DNA of 64,000 nucleotides from Myotis daubentonii (taxonomy: Eukaryota > Chordata > Mammalia > Chiroptera > Vespertilionidae): NCBI RefSeq assembly GCF_963259705.1, contig NC_081841.1:121473827-121537826 (forward strand), given 5' to 3'. Below the pieces are notes generated by a model. The model saw only the letters and a list, made by a program, of their open reading frames with translations. It did no database searches and was not told the DNA's origin. Below, piece by piece: positions 11,819-23,224 of the stretch (position 1 is its first letter; every line of letters begins with the position of its first letter). Made by a program: the position numbers and the translations under genes.

Positions 11819-12107
11819 TTAAGTTTTCTTTCCAGTTGCTGCTGTGGTTGGGTGTTTTTTTGTTTGTTTGTTTTTGTTTTTTTCTACCTTGTCTTCTAAC
11901 TTGCTAATGTGGTCCTCAGCTTCTTCTAATTTACTGTTGATACTTTCCATTCTGTTTTTTATTGCAGCTATGTCATTCTTCATTTCATCTCGATTCCTCT
12001 TCATTACCTGTTGATTCTTACACATGTTGTTGAATTTGTCTTCCATTCTTTTCAGTGTCATTATAACCATTGCTCTAAACTCTTTCTCTGACAAATTGCT
12101 TGCCTCC
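11819..12107 (-). pseudogene. ORF1: L1 ORF1 N-terminal remnant
   Basis: A minus-strand frame of about 96 codons beginning MEASNLSEKEF, with the heptad-rich segment MESINSKLEEAEDHISKLE that matches the coiled coil of L1 ORF1p (compare MESFNSRLGEAEERISELE at about 4000). It terminates in a lysine-rich low-complexity stretch; the RNA-binding domain further left (11540-11820) is frameshifted. Confidence 0.8.
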
Positions 12108-12855
12108 ATGTTTATTTTTTTTTCTGGTCTTTCCTCCTATTCTCTCAAATGGGGGTTGTTTCTTTGTCTCCCCATATTTGTTGTTCCTTTTCTATGAATT
12201 AGATTAAACTGTTATGCCACCCAGATTTTTTTAGTTTGTCTTATATAATAGATGTTTTATGGGACCCATTGGTGGAATCTCTCTGGTCTTCTGGGCTGGG
12301 TAAACTAGGGATGCACCTTACTTGGGATAATTGAGTTCTCTTGGTGTACTTGGGTCTTTAGTGTGATTGTCCCATTTGTGAAAGTAGTGCCCTCTCAGGG
12401 TGTCTGGTTATGTGGCTTGCTCTCTACCACATTGACCAAACAGCACAAAATACAAGACATGACACAAAGGGAACAAAACACGAATGTACTCACAACACCG
12501 ATAAACCCAAAATGAGTGACCACCAGAGGAAAGAGAATTAGGAGAGAGAAAAGAGAGCAAAAATGATACTGAGAAAAGAAAAAAAAATGGTAAGAGAGAA
12601 AAGGAAAATGAAGAAAAAAATATATGGGGAAAAAACACCACAGAACAAAAAAGTAAACCAAAAAATGCAAGCAACAAACACCTAGAAAACAGGGGGGTTG
12701 GGAAGAATCTATAGAGGCTGAGCTTATATACAGAAAGTAAGGTTAGGAATTGAATAAATAAGGGGAGGACCTTGGTTCAGTATAGAGGAGTTAGAAAGAG
12801 AATGAATGGATAAGAAACAAAATTAAAATAAATAAATAAGAAAATAAAATAACAA

Positions 12856-13871
12856 CCTATATATATAAAAAGCTAATATGCTAAGTGTCAGACCGTCCAA
12901 CTGGTCTCTATGATGTGCACTGACTACCACGGGGCAGACACTCAATGCAGTAGGTGCTGTGACGATACTGACCATTTACAGAGAAATGGCACCATGGACA
13001 AAGCAACACTTGGCTTCCCCCAAGTGGGACATGGGCCCCACCACCAACCCAGAGTGACACCCCACCAAATCGCAGCTGACACTGCCAAGGCCCTGTTGAG
13101 AAAAATGCAGCCCACAGCCTAGCGCAGCCCAGAAATGGTTGCTGTGGGCACCATTTAATGACATCACATAGCAACTTCCGGCTTCCTCCCCCTTGTAACT
13201 AGCTTCCTTGAAGTTTCTTCAGCTCAGGAACATGACTTGCTTTATAGCCAGGTTCAAACATTTTACACTTTAACCAAATGTCTGTGACACATTTTCCCAT
13301 GCCTCATCTCATTTGATCCTCACAGAAGTCCTGGAGTAGGAGACTCAGTAGAATCCTATTTTATTTTCATTAGCCAGCAAACGAGATTTAGAAAGCTTAG
13401 AAACTGAAAAATAGTAAGAAATGGTGACCTTGAAAATGACTTCAGGTTTTCTCACTGCACAGTATATAGTCAAACACTGCTACAGTTAAATATTTTACCC
13501 TTTTTTCTTCATGCATAATCTACATTAATAATCTGCTTTGTGTTGATATTTACTGCTGTGTTGCTGACAATTACCTGAAAGAGAAGTTGGAGTGCTTCAC
13601 TGGGCTGGAAAAAGTTTGGCTAAATCAGAAAGCAGATCTAATTAAGCAAGTTTATTTTACATATATAAAAGGCTAAGTTGACTCACACATGCACAATACA
13701 GTATAAAGCTCTCGCTGGTGCCAATCGCACTCGTGTTTTTCAATCTGTCATCGTTGATCGTGAATTTGATTGATACTTTTATTATATAGAAAGGGCGAAT
13801 AGCAATATTAAAATATTTCTTCTAATTAATTTTCTTTCAATGTTCATTGAATCTGTGCACCAGGCCACTAG
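12856..13871 (+). mobile_element. HeliBat-type Helitron with captured DNA
   Basis: 1.0 kb. The 5' end is CCTATATATATAAAAAGCTAATATGC, a variant of the HeliBat terminus (initial T replaced by C), and the 3' end is GCACCAGGCCACTAG. The flanking L1 5'UTR resumes immediately. The interior holds a MIR remnant and other non-Helitron sequence. A second 5'-like terminus (ATATATAAAAGGCTAAG) occurs at about 13659, so the outer element may have arisen by gaining a new 5' end upstream of a 213-bp unit. It has no transposase and is non-autonomous. Confidence 0.8.
13285..13425 (+). repeat. MIR SINE remnant inside the Helitron
   Basis: The stretch 'atctcatttgatcctcacag ... cagcaaacgagatttagaaagcttagaaactg' follows the core of MIR (ATCTCATTTAATCCTCAC...GAGGAAACTGAGGC). 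An ancient mammalian SINE inside a recent Helitron marks captured host DNA. Confidence 0.65.
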
Positions 13872-15476
13872 TGAAAAAATAAAAGTAGAATGAAGAAAAA
13901 ATAATGCAAAATAAATAAATAAATAAAAACAGAAAATAAGGAAAAAAATTTTTAACAAATAAAAGATAAAAAAATAAATTCATTAAATTAAAAAGTAAAG
14001 TGTCATTAGTTTTTGCCGAGTTTTAATGGCCCAAGGGGGCTGGTTTAAGATCTCACTCTTTGTTCTGTCTGACACTTCTCAGTTTCCTCTTCGGTAGTCA
14101 GCACCATGTTGCAGTTCCAAGTGATTCACTGCTCCTCTCTTCGTGTCTATCTCCACAGTCTTGACTGCAAGCAGGCGGGACCAATCTGCCCACTTACCCT
14201 GTCTGCCTGCTCTCAATCTTAATCTCTCAAGTGGCTCTTTCTGACAGGACTATACATAGGGAGGGTGCTGCCTTGAGGCTGCTGGAAGCAGATGACTCTT
14301 CAAGAAAAAAAATGGCTGCATAGGTCCAGAGGGTTAGGAATGTCCCAGTGCCAGACTCCTGGTCACCTCTCCCTGACCTGTCTCCACAGCCTCTTCCCAG
14401 ACTCCATAAGTTCGCACTCCACCTGAACCTCAGCCCCAGGTGAGTGTTTATATTTGCAAGGTCCTAGGAACTGGGTTTAGCAAATAAAAGCAAAGACCAG
14501 AGGCAAAACAACTGTATGACTGCTAGTTTCTCTTTCCCCTGGCACCATGTGGCTCAGGCAGTTCTTGAGGCTGCCCCTCTGGGCTCAGCTTCTCGCAGCT
14601 GTGGACTTAGATCTAAAGTCTCCTGCTACCAGTAGCCCTGTGGACTTCCTTCCCACTGTCAGATGCTACGCCTGTCCCCAAGGGACACAGATTTGGTGCT
14701 GTGCAGCTTCCTTCTGACCCTCTCAGCTCGGTGGTCTTACTACATTCTCCACCTCAGATTCCCAATCCTACCGTTCTCCAGGTGTCCTCTGCTCTTCTCA
14801 GCTGTGAATCCTCTCACCAGTTGTGTCTTCTTCACCAATTCCAGGTGGATGTTATTTGATTTAGATGCTTCTTCTATCTACTCCAGGATAAGGCTCAGGA
14901 CATGTCTACCTATATGGCTGCCATTTTTTCTCTCCAGTCCTCAAAAGCGGTTTTTTTTTTTTCTAATAATTTTTCCTATATTATATCTTTATTGGCCATG
15001 TTGGCTGATTATTTATGGCATGCACTAAATCAAACTTGTTAGTAAGGACTATCAATGGACTAGATTATTCTTCTAAAAGGTGTATAGGTTGTACTGCATA
15101 CATAGAAGACCTGAAAGAATCAAGTATCAACTATTTTCTTACCTTTCCCAGTTAATTGTTTCTGAAGACCTAATTATAAGAAGTCATGCTTTAGGTTCTT
15201 GAGAGTGTGGTTGCAAAGCTAATGCTCAAATATATTTACAGTGTGGCTCATGCTGCATACGGTTCCCATGTTCTACTCTAGAAACAAAAACTATTCTTCA
15301 GTGGAAAACTGTTGTCAATCTTCCAGGCTGTCTTCCAATAACTCTGACTTGTTGTCTTTGATCTATTTTGAAGGGGTTGAGAAACTAGATAAATGGCAAA
15401 TATGCAAACTGTCTTGTCCAGGGGACTTTTCTGTCTTCTGTGTATAAACCAGGTTTGCCACAGCCCCTATTTACAA

Positions 15477-15606
15477 TTTTTTTTTTTTCAGGGGAGAGAG
15501 AAAGAGAAAAACACCAATTGGTTGCCTCCCATAAGTGCCCCACTGGACTAAGGATTGAACCCATAACCTTTCGGTGCATGGGACAAATGAACCACACTGG
15601 CCAGGG
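15477..15606 (-). repeat. Ves SINE fragment
   Basis: Minus strand reads CCTGGCCAGTGTGGTTCATTTG...GGTTCAATCC, the tRNA-derived head with an altered B box, ending in a GA-rich/A tail (plus-strand T run at 15478-15489). Near-repeats 'cccctatttacaatt' and 'acccatttacattt' flank it. Confidence 0.8.
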
Positions 15607-15756
15607 ACCCATTTACATTTGAATTCCTTTACTCCTTATAAGTTTGTACATCTTGAATTTTCTTTGAACTGATTAACTTCTGTCTGTGTTAAAAAAAAAA
15701 AAAAGTTGATTCTGATACTTATTAAAACAGCAAAGATTTTATTCTATTATAATAGA

Positions 15757-16656
15757 CTAGAGGCCTGATGTACAAAAATTTGTGCACTGGCGGTGGGGGT
15801 GTCCCTCAACCCCACTTGTGCCCTCTCACAGTCTGGGACCCCTCAGGAGATAACAACCTGCTGGCTTAGGCCCACTCCCGGGTGGCAGAAGGCAGGCCCA
15901 ATCCCTAGGTGCCTGCCCCGCAGTTCCTGGTCAGGCTCAGAGCAGGGCCGATTGGGGAGTTGGCGTGCTTCCCCTGTCATGCACAGAGCAGGGCGGATCA
16001 GGAGGTTGTGATGCCACCCTCAGTCACGCTCAGGGTAGGGACAATTGGGAGGTTGGGGTGCCGCCCCCTGTCACACTCAAGGCAGGGTCGATGGGGAGAT
16101 TGGGGTGCTGCCCCCTGTCACCCACAGAGCAGGGCCAATCAGAGGGTTGGGGCACTCCCCCCTGTCACACTCAGGGCAGAGCCTATAGGGAGGTTGCAGC
16201 TCCACCCCATCACACACAGAGCAGGGCCCATGGGGGGGTTGGGGAGCTCCCCCCTGTCACACTCAGGACAGGGCCGATGGGGGGTTGGGGAGCTCCCCCC
16301 CCCCATCACACTCAGGGCAGGGCCGATGGGGAGGTTGCGGCTCCACCCCGTCATACACAGAGCAGGGCCCATTGGGGGGTAGGGGGGCCGCACCCTGTCA
16401 CACACAGAGCAGGGCCAATCAGGAGGTTGGGGCTCCTTCCCCTTTCACGAACAGAGCAGAGCTGATAGGGAGGTTGTGGCCCCGCCCTCTGTCACACACA
16501 GAGCCACAGGGCAATCAGGGGGTTTGGGTGCTGCCCCCTGTAACGCTGCTCCAGGGGGCAGGAGGCCTCGTGGCTCCGCTGATCCCAGTGCTAAGAGGCC
16601 TCGCTGCTCCACTGATCCCGGTGCTGGGAGGCATATTACCATTTTACTATATAGGA
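15757..16656 (-). mobile_element. HeliBat-type Helitron with internal minisatellite
   Basis: The left edge CTAGAGGCCTGATG is the complement of a Helitron 3' end (CATCAGGCCTCTAG), preceded by A. The right edge TACTATATAGGA is the complement of TCCTATATAGTA. The interior is GC-rich and carries about ten ~58-bp tandem units (15930-16560). No Rep/helicase coding is seen; open frames across the repeats are by-products of its periodicity. Confidence 0.88.
15930..16560. repeat. ~58-bp minisatellite
   Basis: About ten to eleven degenerate units of the form 'gtcacacacagagcagggccgatggggaggttggggc' with variable C runs. Unit length varies from about 55 to 61 bases. It lies wholly inside the Helitron. 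Confidence 0.9.
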
Positions 16657-17541
16657 TAGAGGCCTGGTGCATGGGCGGGGGCTGGCTGGTTTGCCCTAAA
16701 GCAGCCGTGGGCAAACTACGGCCCGTGGGCTGGATCCAGCCTGTTTGAAATGAATAAAACAAAACAAAAAAAAGTCCGTACCCTTTTATGTAATGATGTT
16801 TACTTTGAATTTATATTAGTTCACACAAACACTCCATCCATGCTTTTGTTCCGGCCCTCCGGTCCAGTTTAAGAACCCATTGTGGCCCTTGAGTCAAAAA
16901 GTTTGCCCACCCCTGCCCTAAAGGATGTCCTGGATCAGGGTGGGGATCCCACTTGGGTGCCTGGCCTGCCTGGGTGAGGGGATGATGGCTGTTTGCAGCT
17001 GGTCACACCCCCTTCAGGGTGGGGCTCCCCACTGGGGTGCCTGGCCAGTCTGGGTGAGGGGCTGAGGGCCGTTTTCAGGCTGGCAGGTGACTGAAGCTCC
17101 CAGCCTCTTCTTTTTTCCTTTTTTTTTTAAATTCTGGGTTTTATTTACTTCTATGGCTGTCACTAGAGCTGAGAGTCAGCTTTAGCTCAGACCTCGGCTG
17201 CTGAAAGCAGGTTTCTGGACTTTGTTTACCTTCTGTATTTGAAACTTTGTTGCGACTCCAGCTTTGAGATCCCAGCTGACTGAAAGCAAGTTTCTGGGGT
17301 TTTGTTTAGCTTCTATATTTGTAACAATGTTTCTTAGAGAGCAGCTCAGAGCCCAGCACCAGCAGGCGGGGAACGTTGGCTTCCTCCGTCACTGGAGCAA
17401 GCAAGCCTCCTGTTTGTGTCAGTTGCCTGGCTGCCGGCCACCATCTTGGTTGGCAGTTAATTTGCATATCTCCCTGATTAGCCAATGGGAAGAGTAGCGA
17501 ACTTACGGCTAATTACCATGTTTCTCTTTTATTAGATAGGA
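16657..17541 (-). mobile_element. HeliBat-type Helitron abutting the previous one
   Basis: The left edge TAGAGGCCTGGTGCATGG is a Helitron 3' end in complement, starting exactly where the neighbour stops. The right edge CTTTTATTAGATAGGA is a 5' end in complement, followed by T. It contains an hAT MITE at 16702-16915. Tandem head-to-tail joining means only the outermost flanks (A at 15756, T at 17542) form the usual A/T insertion site. Confidence 0.85.
16702..16915 (-). mobile_element. Non-autonomous hAT MITE (copy 2)
   Basis: 214 bp, inverted relative to copy 1: CAGCCGTGGGCAAAC...GTTTGCCCACCCCTG. Perfect 8-bp target duplication CCCTAAAG at 16694-16701 and 16916-16923. Inserted in a Helitron. 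Confidence 0.96.
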
Positions 17542-17567
17542 TGTTAAGAATATTACTCTAGTGCATG

Positions 17568-17635
17568 GCCAGTGTGGTTCAGTGGTTGAGCATTGGCCCA
17601 GGAATCCAGAGGTCACCAGTTTAATTCCTGGTCAG
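17568..17635 (+). repeat. Ves SINE, 5' half
   Basis: tRNA-related head (GGCCAGTGTGGTTCAGTGGTTGAGCATTGG...TTTAATTCCTGGTCAG) interrupted by ERV copy B. The other half resumes at 23606. Confidence 0.85.
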
Positions 17636-18018
17636 TGCCGCAGTCTTTTTTGCAACAAGTGTTCATGAATCTGGAGAAGGGCTATGCATAAATGTATATA
17701 TGAGACAAGATATATAAATTTGGAAGGCATTTTGGGGGAGCCAGATGGAAACCAGCTCTCTAGTGGAGTGGCTCTCTGGATGTCCGGACCCACAGCTTTT
17801 TATTCACACATTTTGCCCTTTAACAAAGCAGACATACATATCAAAGGTAAGGTTTGGTAAACAATAAAGGATTATCAGGTTAGCAGAATTGCCCTCAGCC
17901 ATTAGGCTAGCAGCAGGGTAATATAATGCTGATATTCAGCCCTGCTGAATATCAATGCCCATCTGCCTTTTGAGGACTTTGCACATTTATTATGACCTGC
18001 TGGACTTAGCCACCAGCA
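17636..18018 (-). repeat. 3' LTR of ERV copy B
   Basis: 383 bp from TGCCGCAG to ...CACCAGCA on the plus strand. A minus-strand AATAAA is in the complement of GCTTTTTATTCAC near 17797. Similar to the 5' LTR at 23225-23605 with scattered differences and small indels. Confidence 0.9.
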
Positions 18019-18032
18019 TATTCCCCTTTTGG
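18019..18032 (-). other. Polypurine tract of copy B
   Basis: The minus strand reads CCAAAAGGGGAATA directly before the 3' LTR start (TGCTGG), as expected for plus-strand DNA priming. Confidence 0.8.
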
Positions 18033-18659
18033 ATTTATAATAAATTTAACAAGAATGTATGCCATTTGCCGAGCTCGGGTCCTTTTAAGATTTAAAATTC
18101 TATGAAAAGGTTTGAGGTTTTTCCTATCCTTTAAAATTGCTGCCAGGCATCAAAGGAATCAGTCTGCAGTAAACTTCTTTCTGGGCCAACAGTCCTTTGA
18201 GTCCCCTTCCCAATCACTGTCCAACAGTTTTTTATGGGTTCCCTTCTCAATTACTGTCCACCAGTTTTTTATGGGTTCCCTTCTCAATAACTGTCCCCTG
18301 TGACATGACAGCAATGATACTCTAGTTCTGGATAGTGGACAAACGGTGATCAATGGCAATGCAGGTCTGACTTTCTTTGGCTTGGTCCCAGGCAACCTGT
18401 GCTGACATACAGTTGATGACTGCTAGCATGACAAGGTATCTTTACCATCCCCCATCTCTGGACTGTTTCTCCTCTGTCTCTTCAGCATATTGATTTGGGC
18501 CATTGCTATCTGTGGCTGAAGTAGTCTGGTCAGTTCCTCTCTCAGATGCATTGTTGTAGGAATCCACATGGGCTCAGAGGAGTTTTCTGGAAATATATAA
18601 GAATATCCTCGACCAAAGGTTAATAAAGGGACCTTTCTATACACTAGACCAAGGGTGGG

Positions 18660-18865
18660 CAAACTTTTTGACTCAAGGGCCACAATGGGTTCTTAAACTG
18701 GACCGGAGGGCCGGAACAAAAGCATGGATGGAGTGTTTGTGTGAACTAATATAAATTCAAAGTAAACATCATTACATAAAAGGGTACGGTCTTTTTTTTT
18801 TTTTTCGTTTTATTCATTTCAAATGGGCCGGATCCGGCCCGTGAGCCGTAGTTTGCCCATGGCTG
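18660..18865 (+). mobile_element. Non-autonomous hAT MITE (copy 3)
   Basis: 206 bp, CAAGGGTGGGCAAAC...GTTTGCCCATGGCTG with a perfect 8-bp target duplication CACTAGAC (18652-18659 and 18866-18873). Inserted in ERV copy B. Confidence 0.96.
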
Positions 18866-20375
18866 CACTAGACTCTCAGGATCTTTTTATTTTGCCAAAC
18901 TATTTTCCTTTGGCTTATTCTGACACCATGTGTGTCTTGCCATCAGTATTACAAGTGAATCAATTTCAAAGTGAAAAAATTTAAAGTAATTAAGGCTTGA
19001 TGTAATTTACTTACAGGAGATTACTCCACTACCCCCCCCCCCCCCTTTTTGTTTTAAATTACAAGGAGGACATTTTTTTCTTGCTGTATAATGTTTTGGC
19101 TTTTGAAAACCTAGGAATGTAGCCTTGATAGCTTTTAATTCAATTCTTTGCACAGAAGTATGGCTGGTCTGAATTCATTGCATGATAAGCAGCTTTACTA
19201 TGAGATAAACCATCAGTAAAAAAATAGTTAATGCTTTAGGGATAGGTTACTGCTTAGTACAATTAAGTTCTCCTGAATATTTATTTATTTCAATTTGCCA
19301 ATTTAAATTAGTCTGAAAGAAGGCTTATTTTCTAACTTTATTTGTCCTTGGGTGTGGAAATAAATAATATTAGTTGAATTTCTGCTATCAGTCTTTGAGT
19401 ATAACCACATAAGCTTTGTTTAGGGAAGCAAAATGAAAATTATTCACTTTTGTTTTGGAGGCCTAATACATTGACTTTTAATTACAGTTTTCTAGATATT
19501 TGAAGGAAATCTCCCTTTATTTCCTCCTAGTGTAATTTCTAGGCCACATTTAGTTTCTTTTTAAAAAAACACACAAAACAACACAACCTTTTTTCTTTCT
19601 TATAAACTGAGCAACACACGTGATTGCTTTTCAATGCTGGCTAATACTGCTATGCCTACATTTTAAGTGACTCTCTTTTTACTTATGGTGTCTTATTAAT
19701 GGTCTGATTTAATGCTTGAATAATAACCTTCAGTTTACCCTGTAAATAGTAGCAAAAGAGACTTTAAAATTTCTCCTTTTTATTAAGCTTAAAATGTACT
19801 TTTAAACAGCATTCTTTTTGGCTAGCACTCATTTGCATACATATACAAATTTTTACATTGGCCTTTGTTAAAGCTGCTTATAAAAACATTGGCTTCTCAT
19901 ATAACTGAAATTACATGAGATCTTGATTATATTTTAAAAAGCTAATTTATTAAGTAATTAAAGTAGGCATCTTTATTGAAAAAGTAAACTAAGCAACCTT
20001 ATATGTTTGATCTATGAAGTACAGATGCTGTCCCATCCCCCCAGCCTATATAAAAAGCAGACTGCTAGGGTTTTTTGTCTTAAAATTCTGTTGCTGAATC
20101 TTAAGAAATATGTAGCAACTTTGTCTTGCCTTCTCCTAGAGGTTGAAACTTTTATAACATTTAAAAATATATGTATATAAATAAAATATAATTATTAATT
20201 TTATTTGATAAAGCTTTCCATGTGGTTTCAAGTATATTTAATTGGCCTATTTCAGTTTTAAAATATTTCTTTTAAGAAGAGAGAATCAATCCTTGAATTG
20301 CTCCAGGGCCCCTGGAATGTCCCAAAAGCTATGTCTTGATTAGAATCTTGAAACTTAACTTGGAAAGATTATAAA

Positions 20376-20378
<3 letters not shown>

Positions 20379-20417
<39 letters not shown>
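20379..20417. repeat. (TA)n microsatellite
   Basis: About 19 TA units, at the same element position as the tract at 87-130. Confidence 0.95.
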
Positions 20418-20420
<3 letters not shown>

Positions 20421-21816
20421 AAATATTATATTATATACTTTTTGTAATTATACTGAAAGATATCAATTAAATTTAAACTAGTTTTTATTTTAAAAATTTG
20501 GTTCAGACTATAGAATTAATCCTTCTTTTTAAATTAGACCATATAAAATATTATATTTTAGGTTGAAATTTTACCATACATAGTCCACATAAAGACTAAA
20601 ATGTATTTTGAACTACTAAATTCTCTAGAGAAAATACAAGAATTATTTTCTCAAAAATAAATTTCTATACTTTATGTATTTTGTTACCACAACTATATAA
20701 TTTCTCCCAACTCAATTTGAACTTTAAACTCTTAGAAGCCTTAAATTTTAGCTGGCAAGCTAAATACTTAGCATTTCTTAGATTAGTAATAACTTCACAT
20801 TTTTAAGAATATATTTTAAATAAAATACAAGACATATTTAATTAATAGATTTAATTCTGTCTTCTATATTTTTCATACGAGGCAAATTCACATTAATCTT
20901 TCAGTATTTTGTCATTTTAAAATTCTTAGATATTTAATAAATTTTTATTACTTAATTCAGTAAATCCCAAAGTTTTAAGTTGCCAAAGACTTTGGAAAAC
21001 TATGTTCCTGGCTGGTGAAACAGTTTTGGCCCAGTTGCTTGATTATAAAACTACCACATTTTTTTTTTTTTCTTTAGAGATAACATTAAAGGGTTGCTGC
21101 TGTGGGAAATGTGACCAGCCCCCTCCTTCAAGAAGGAGCGAACCCCAACTATCAATATACCTATAATTATAACTGAAAAGCTTTACTACAAATCTTTCAT
21201 TTTAGTTAGAGTATTTATTCATGTTTCAAGGATTCTGAGATCCTAAAGCCAATTATTATTATCCAAGGCATTTCCTTTGGCAAATTCTGTAACAGAGATA
21301 ACTTACTGACTTTCAATGGCCTTAAGGTTAACTTTGGAATGCAGTCTATTATTATTCAAAAGCTGTCCCCTATTATAGAAATACCAATCTTATTGTCCAA
21401 ACCTAGCCTCTATTTTTTCTTTGGGTCATTTTCGCCATCATTTTGAGAAACAACAGTCTTGAGTTTATTTTATATCATCAGTAAAGAGATTGAGGTCAGT
21501 TTAATAAGCCATCCAAGATCAGACAGGGTGCGCCATTCTCTTAAACTAGACTTTTTCTCTTTAGGAGTATAGAAATCCCAGACCCATCCCTTAAATTGTG
21601 CTAAATCTTATCTCTACCTCCCTTTGTCTCCTAAAACATCCTTGTCCACATGTCTCCCATCCCCACATCCTGTTTGCTTTGGGGAAATTCAGTAAATAGT
21701 CTGGCCATCTAGGTTTCCTTTCTTATTAAATTAAAGGCATGCTTAATAGACTAACAATAAACACATTAAACCAAACAAAAAGGACAGATCAACAAACATA
21801 TAGACAAGACAATATA

Positions 21817-22107
21817 TCACAGTTCTTTTCCTGGAAATTTCTCTCCATAGCATTGACTACCCTTTAAAATTAATTTAGCTAAAATCTGCCTGTACCAAGG
21901 CCTCATATGGAAATTTTTAAACAAAGCATCAGAGAGTTCCCCTGTGAGAGAATTAACAGCTTTAATCTCTCTCACTGAGGAGCCTTTCCACAATATAGGC
22001 AGAGGATCTGGCAGCTTTTTAGTAATTACAGACTTTTGATCCCCAATATAAATTAGGCATCTTGCAATTTGAACAAGACCCCACATAGTTAAATATGGCA
22101 AAGGCAC
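21817..22107 (-). pseudogene. Gag-position reading frame of class II ERV copy B
   Basis: 97 codons, homologous in frame to 9769-10086: WGLVQIARCLI, GDQKSVITKK and LTGELSDAL are shared. Upstream it is cut off from the primer site by the LTR insertion at 22145-22980. Domain not recognised; matrix is inferred only from position. Confidence 0.45.
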
Positions 22108-22144
22108 TTGTTTTCCCTGAGCCTGATTTAAGAGAGTACCTTTT

Positions 22145-22980
22145 TGTTATGCCCAGATTTCAGGATCCCCAAGAAACTGTTATGGGTTAGCTCAGCTAGA
22201 TAGACCACCGACTCAGAATTTAAATTTTAAGAGCCTTTATTAAGCTAGCCAGCTGACTGCCAGCCATGTCTTTCCCGTAAGAGCCCACAGCTTGCAGTGC
22301 AGACCAAGAGTACAGCAAGACCTTTTATTTGCAACACTACAAAGTATTTTTTTTTAAAAAGAAAAAACAAACTGCAAAGTGGTTCATTAGCTGTTCCTGG
22401 TACTGGCAGGGTAAAAAGTTTACATAAAATTTATGAGCAGGGTCACACCTGGCTGGATTCAATCATAACACATTGCCTTTCTAGCAAGATAATTAGCAAT
22501 TATTTTCTCCCATGGTCCCTGCCCCTCAGCCTACTTAATAATACTTTTTTGTCAAGCCCCTGCCCCTAGCACATTACCACACCAGGGAGTCAGTCATATC
22601 CGATGCAAAAACATGAGTCTTTATTCAAGCCTGGGCTTGGCTCCCCTACCCTCCTTACTGACCCAGCAGCAAGTGGCAAAGAGAGAGCTAGCCTTGTGGG
22701 AAGAGGGGTTTTATAGGGGGTTGGAGTAAGGGGAGGAGAAAGGACTGTGGGCCCTGCCGATTGGCCAGGCGCAAGTCGGTGTCTTGTTACACAGGATGTG
22801 GTCGTATCTATGGCGCGCACTTCCCTTGATTGTCATTGGTTAGTTTAAAGAAGTCCTGGGTGTGGCTAGCAGAGGCTTGGGCTTCTGGGAAGAAGCCTTG
22901 CCAAGCACATGGCCAAGGTAAGATGGAGGGCATAGCCCTTACCCTGTGGCAAGATGGAGGGTGTAGTCCTCATCCTTTCA
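22145..22980 (-). mobile_element. Class I solo LTR, interrupted by another LTR
   Basis: The outer ends read TGTTATGCCC and ...ATCCTTTCA on the plus strand (TG...CA). It is the same family as the solo LTR at 53503-54001 (matching segments 22582-22980 and 22145-22177). Four T residues on each side fit a 4-bp target duplication but are weak because they lie in a T run. A minus-strand AATAAA lies in the complement of CTTTATTCAAG (22619). A second LTR-like piece splits it at 22178-22581. Confidence 0.85.
22178..22581 (-). mobile_element. LTR-like element nested in the solo LTR
   Basis: About 404 bp between TGTTATGGGTTAGC and ...CATTACCACA, with TG...CA ends and minus-strand AATAAA-like signals (complement of CCTTTATTAAG at 22229 and CCTTTTATTTGC at 22321). 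It interrupts the enclosing LTR at a point continuous in the copy at 53960. A clean target duplication is not visible. Confidence 0.6.
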
Positions 22981-23202
22981 TTTTTGACATTTTAATTTCT
23001 TTATAATTTTGCCTTTTAACCAAATTCTTCCCCATTATGGCCTGGCTTGAAAAAATTTTCCTTGCCCACTTTGGATTGTGAATTCCAAAGCTTGGTGCAA
23101 GCTTTATGCGCAGTGAATCTCCCCACTGAATTTTCCAGTGATCCCCACCTTTACCGGTGGACCTCTTCCTTTGCTCAGGCAAATAATCTTCTTCTCCAGA
23201 TG

Positions 23203-23220
23203 TCCCTTGTTGAGGCGCCA
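23203..23220 (-). other. Primer-binding site, Lys-tRNA type (copy B)
   Basis: The minus strand reads TGGCGCCTCAACAAGGGA, close to the Lys-tRNA primer site pattern TGGCGCC-N-AAC-AGGGA. A 4-base spacer (CTTA) separates it from the LTR. Confidence 0.8.
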
Positions 23221-23224
23221 TAAG

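Larger units (their letters stand above)
11145..14950 (-). mobile_element. L1, 5' portion only, split by a Helitron
   Basis: Reading on the minus strand: a 5'UTR beginning near 14950 (AAATGGCAGCCATAT, an L1-like start), a purine-rich strand at 12420-12850 and 13872-14000 matching the pyrimidine tract of the L1 at 1290, an ORF1 remnant starting near 12107, and an endonuclease region that stops near 11145. The rest of ORF2 and the 3' end are absent, the reverse of usual L1 truncation. ORF1 is diverged from the L1 at 3718, so this is an older subfamily. A Helitron (12856-13871) is inserted in the 5'UTR. Confidence 0.85.
18033..22140 (-). other. AT-rich internal region of ERV copy B
   Basis: No long open frame on either strand. 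It contains an hAT at 18660-18865, a C run near 19031-19045 and (TA)n at 20379-20417. The segments 19700-20430 and 20430-21640 have homologues in copies C and A. Within it I see no host exon or known protein motif. It may be decayed viral coding sequence or a noncoding cargo; the sequence alone does not decide. Confidence 0.7.

Noticed and set aside
15909..16465. Overlapping long frames (157 and 166 codons) that look like a repetitive protein
   Set aside because: They are by-products of a GC-rich ~58-bp minisatellite inside a Helitron; several frames stay open at once on both strands.
15930..16560. CRISPR-like array
   Set aside because: Units are contiguous degenerate tandem repeats without unique spacers, in a mammalian mobile element.
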